13,628 nucleotides of DNA from an uncultured Bacilli bacterium (GTDB lineage: Bacteria > Bacillota_I > Bacilli_A > RF39 > UBA660), in the NCBI GenBank assembly GCA_947591175.1, contig CANQDB010000027.1, positions 1-13,628 on the forward strand, written 5' to 3'. The notes beneath the pieces are model-generated. The model was not told where the DNA came from. It made no database searches and worked only from the letters and a program-made list of their open reading frames with translations. Made by a program: the position numbers and the translations under genes. Of the stretch, positions 13,620 through 13,628 are shown piece after piece. Within the stretch, counting starts at the first letter, position 1. Each line of letters begins with the position of its first letter.

Positions 13620-13628
13620 AGAAACATT

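Larger units (their letters stand above)
13285..13628. other. Non-coding AT-rich stretch with dense inverted repeats
   Basis: No open frame with a ribosome site is visible on either strand in these 344 bases. The stretch contains nested inverted repeats at 13355-13463, crossed short complementarities at 13484-13518, a T-rich run at 13530-13543, a TATAAT at 13582-13587 and a 10-bp hairpin at 13595-13619. It could encode a small structured RNA or be the leader of a gene beyond the window. I do not recognise any known RNA family in it. Confidence 0.6.

Noticed and set aside
13285..13628. Known riboswitch, T-box, tmRNA, 6S, SRP or RNase P RNA
   Set aside because: None of the conserved core motifs that I know for these families is present.

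Overview
The window looks like chromosomal DNA from a low-GC Gram-positive bacterium of the Bacilli or a neighbouring Mollicutes-like lineage. The evidence is strongly AT-rich sequence, AAGGAGG-type Shine-Dalgarno sites, canonical sigma-A promoters with 17-bp spacers, tRNA genes that encode their own CCA, lipoprotein signals, and proteins that resemble Firmicutes families. All seven complete genes end in TAA or TAG and their tryptophans are TGG, so the standard bacterial code is used. It does not look like Mycoplasma code 4. No taxon below this level can be assigned by eye.

Layout. At the left edge a lipoprotein gene (1-210, minus strand, cut by the window) diverges from a CtpE-like P-type ATPase (347-2668). 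The ATPase gene ends in a long imperfect terminator hairpin. A tRNA-Ile/Asn/Glu operon follows (2814-3055), then a lipoprotein with a C-terminal zinc ribbon (3150-4397). Next come tRNA-Ser(GCT) (4519-4610) and an unrecognised soluble protein with a Cys4-type metal knuckle (4673-5722). After that is a PMCA-type calcium ATPase (5791-8433). A strong palindromic terminator separates it from a three-gene unit with its own promoter: a UvrD/PcrA-like helicase (8616-10901), a membrane-anchored protein of unknown function whose start overlaps the helicase end (10888-11640), and a YbiT/YkpA-type ABC-F ATPase (11661-13241). The last 340 bases hold no convincing gene but are rich in inverted repeats.

How the parts fit. 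Two different P2-type cation pumps lie within about 8 kb, and both are probably calcium exporters. Each has a short leader and its own promoter, so they look like separately controlled routes for removing calcium. The tRNA genes are ordinary housekeeping genes. The helicase/membrane protein/ABC-F run is tightly spaced (14-nt overlap, then a 20-nt gap) and is probably co-transcribed, but no shared pathway is evident.

I see no phage, insertion sequence, CRISPR array or recognisable defence system. The most unusual points are the one-sided decay of ATPase motifs in the ABC-F protein, the lipoprotein that spans the membrane and ends in a zinc ribbon, the uncharacterised zinc-knuckle protein read behind a tRNA, and the structured non-coding stretch at the right end.
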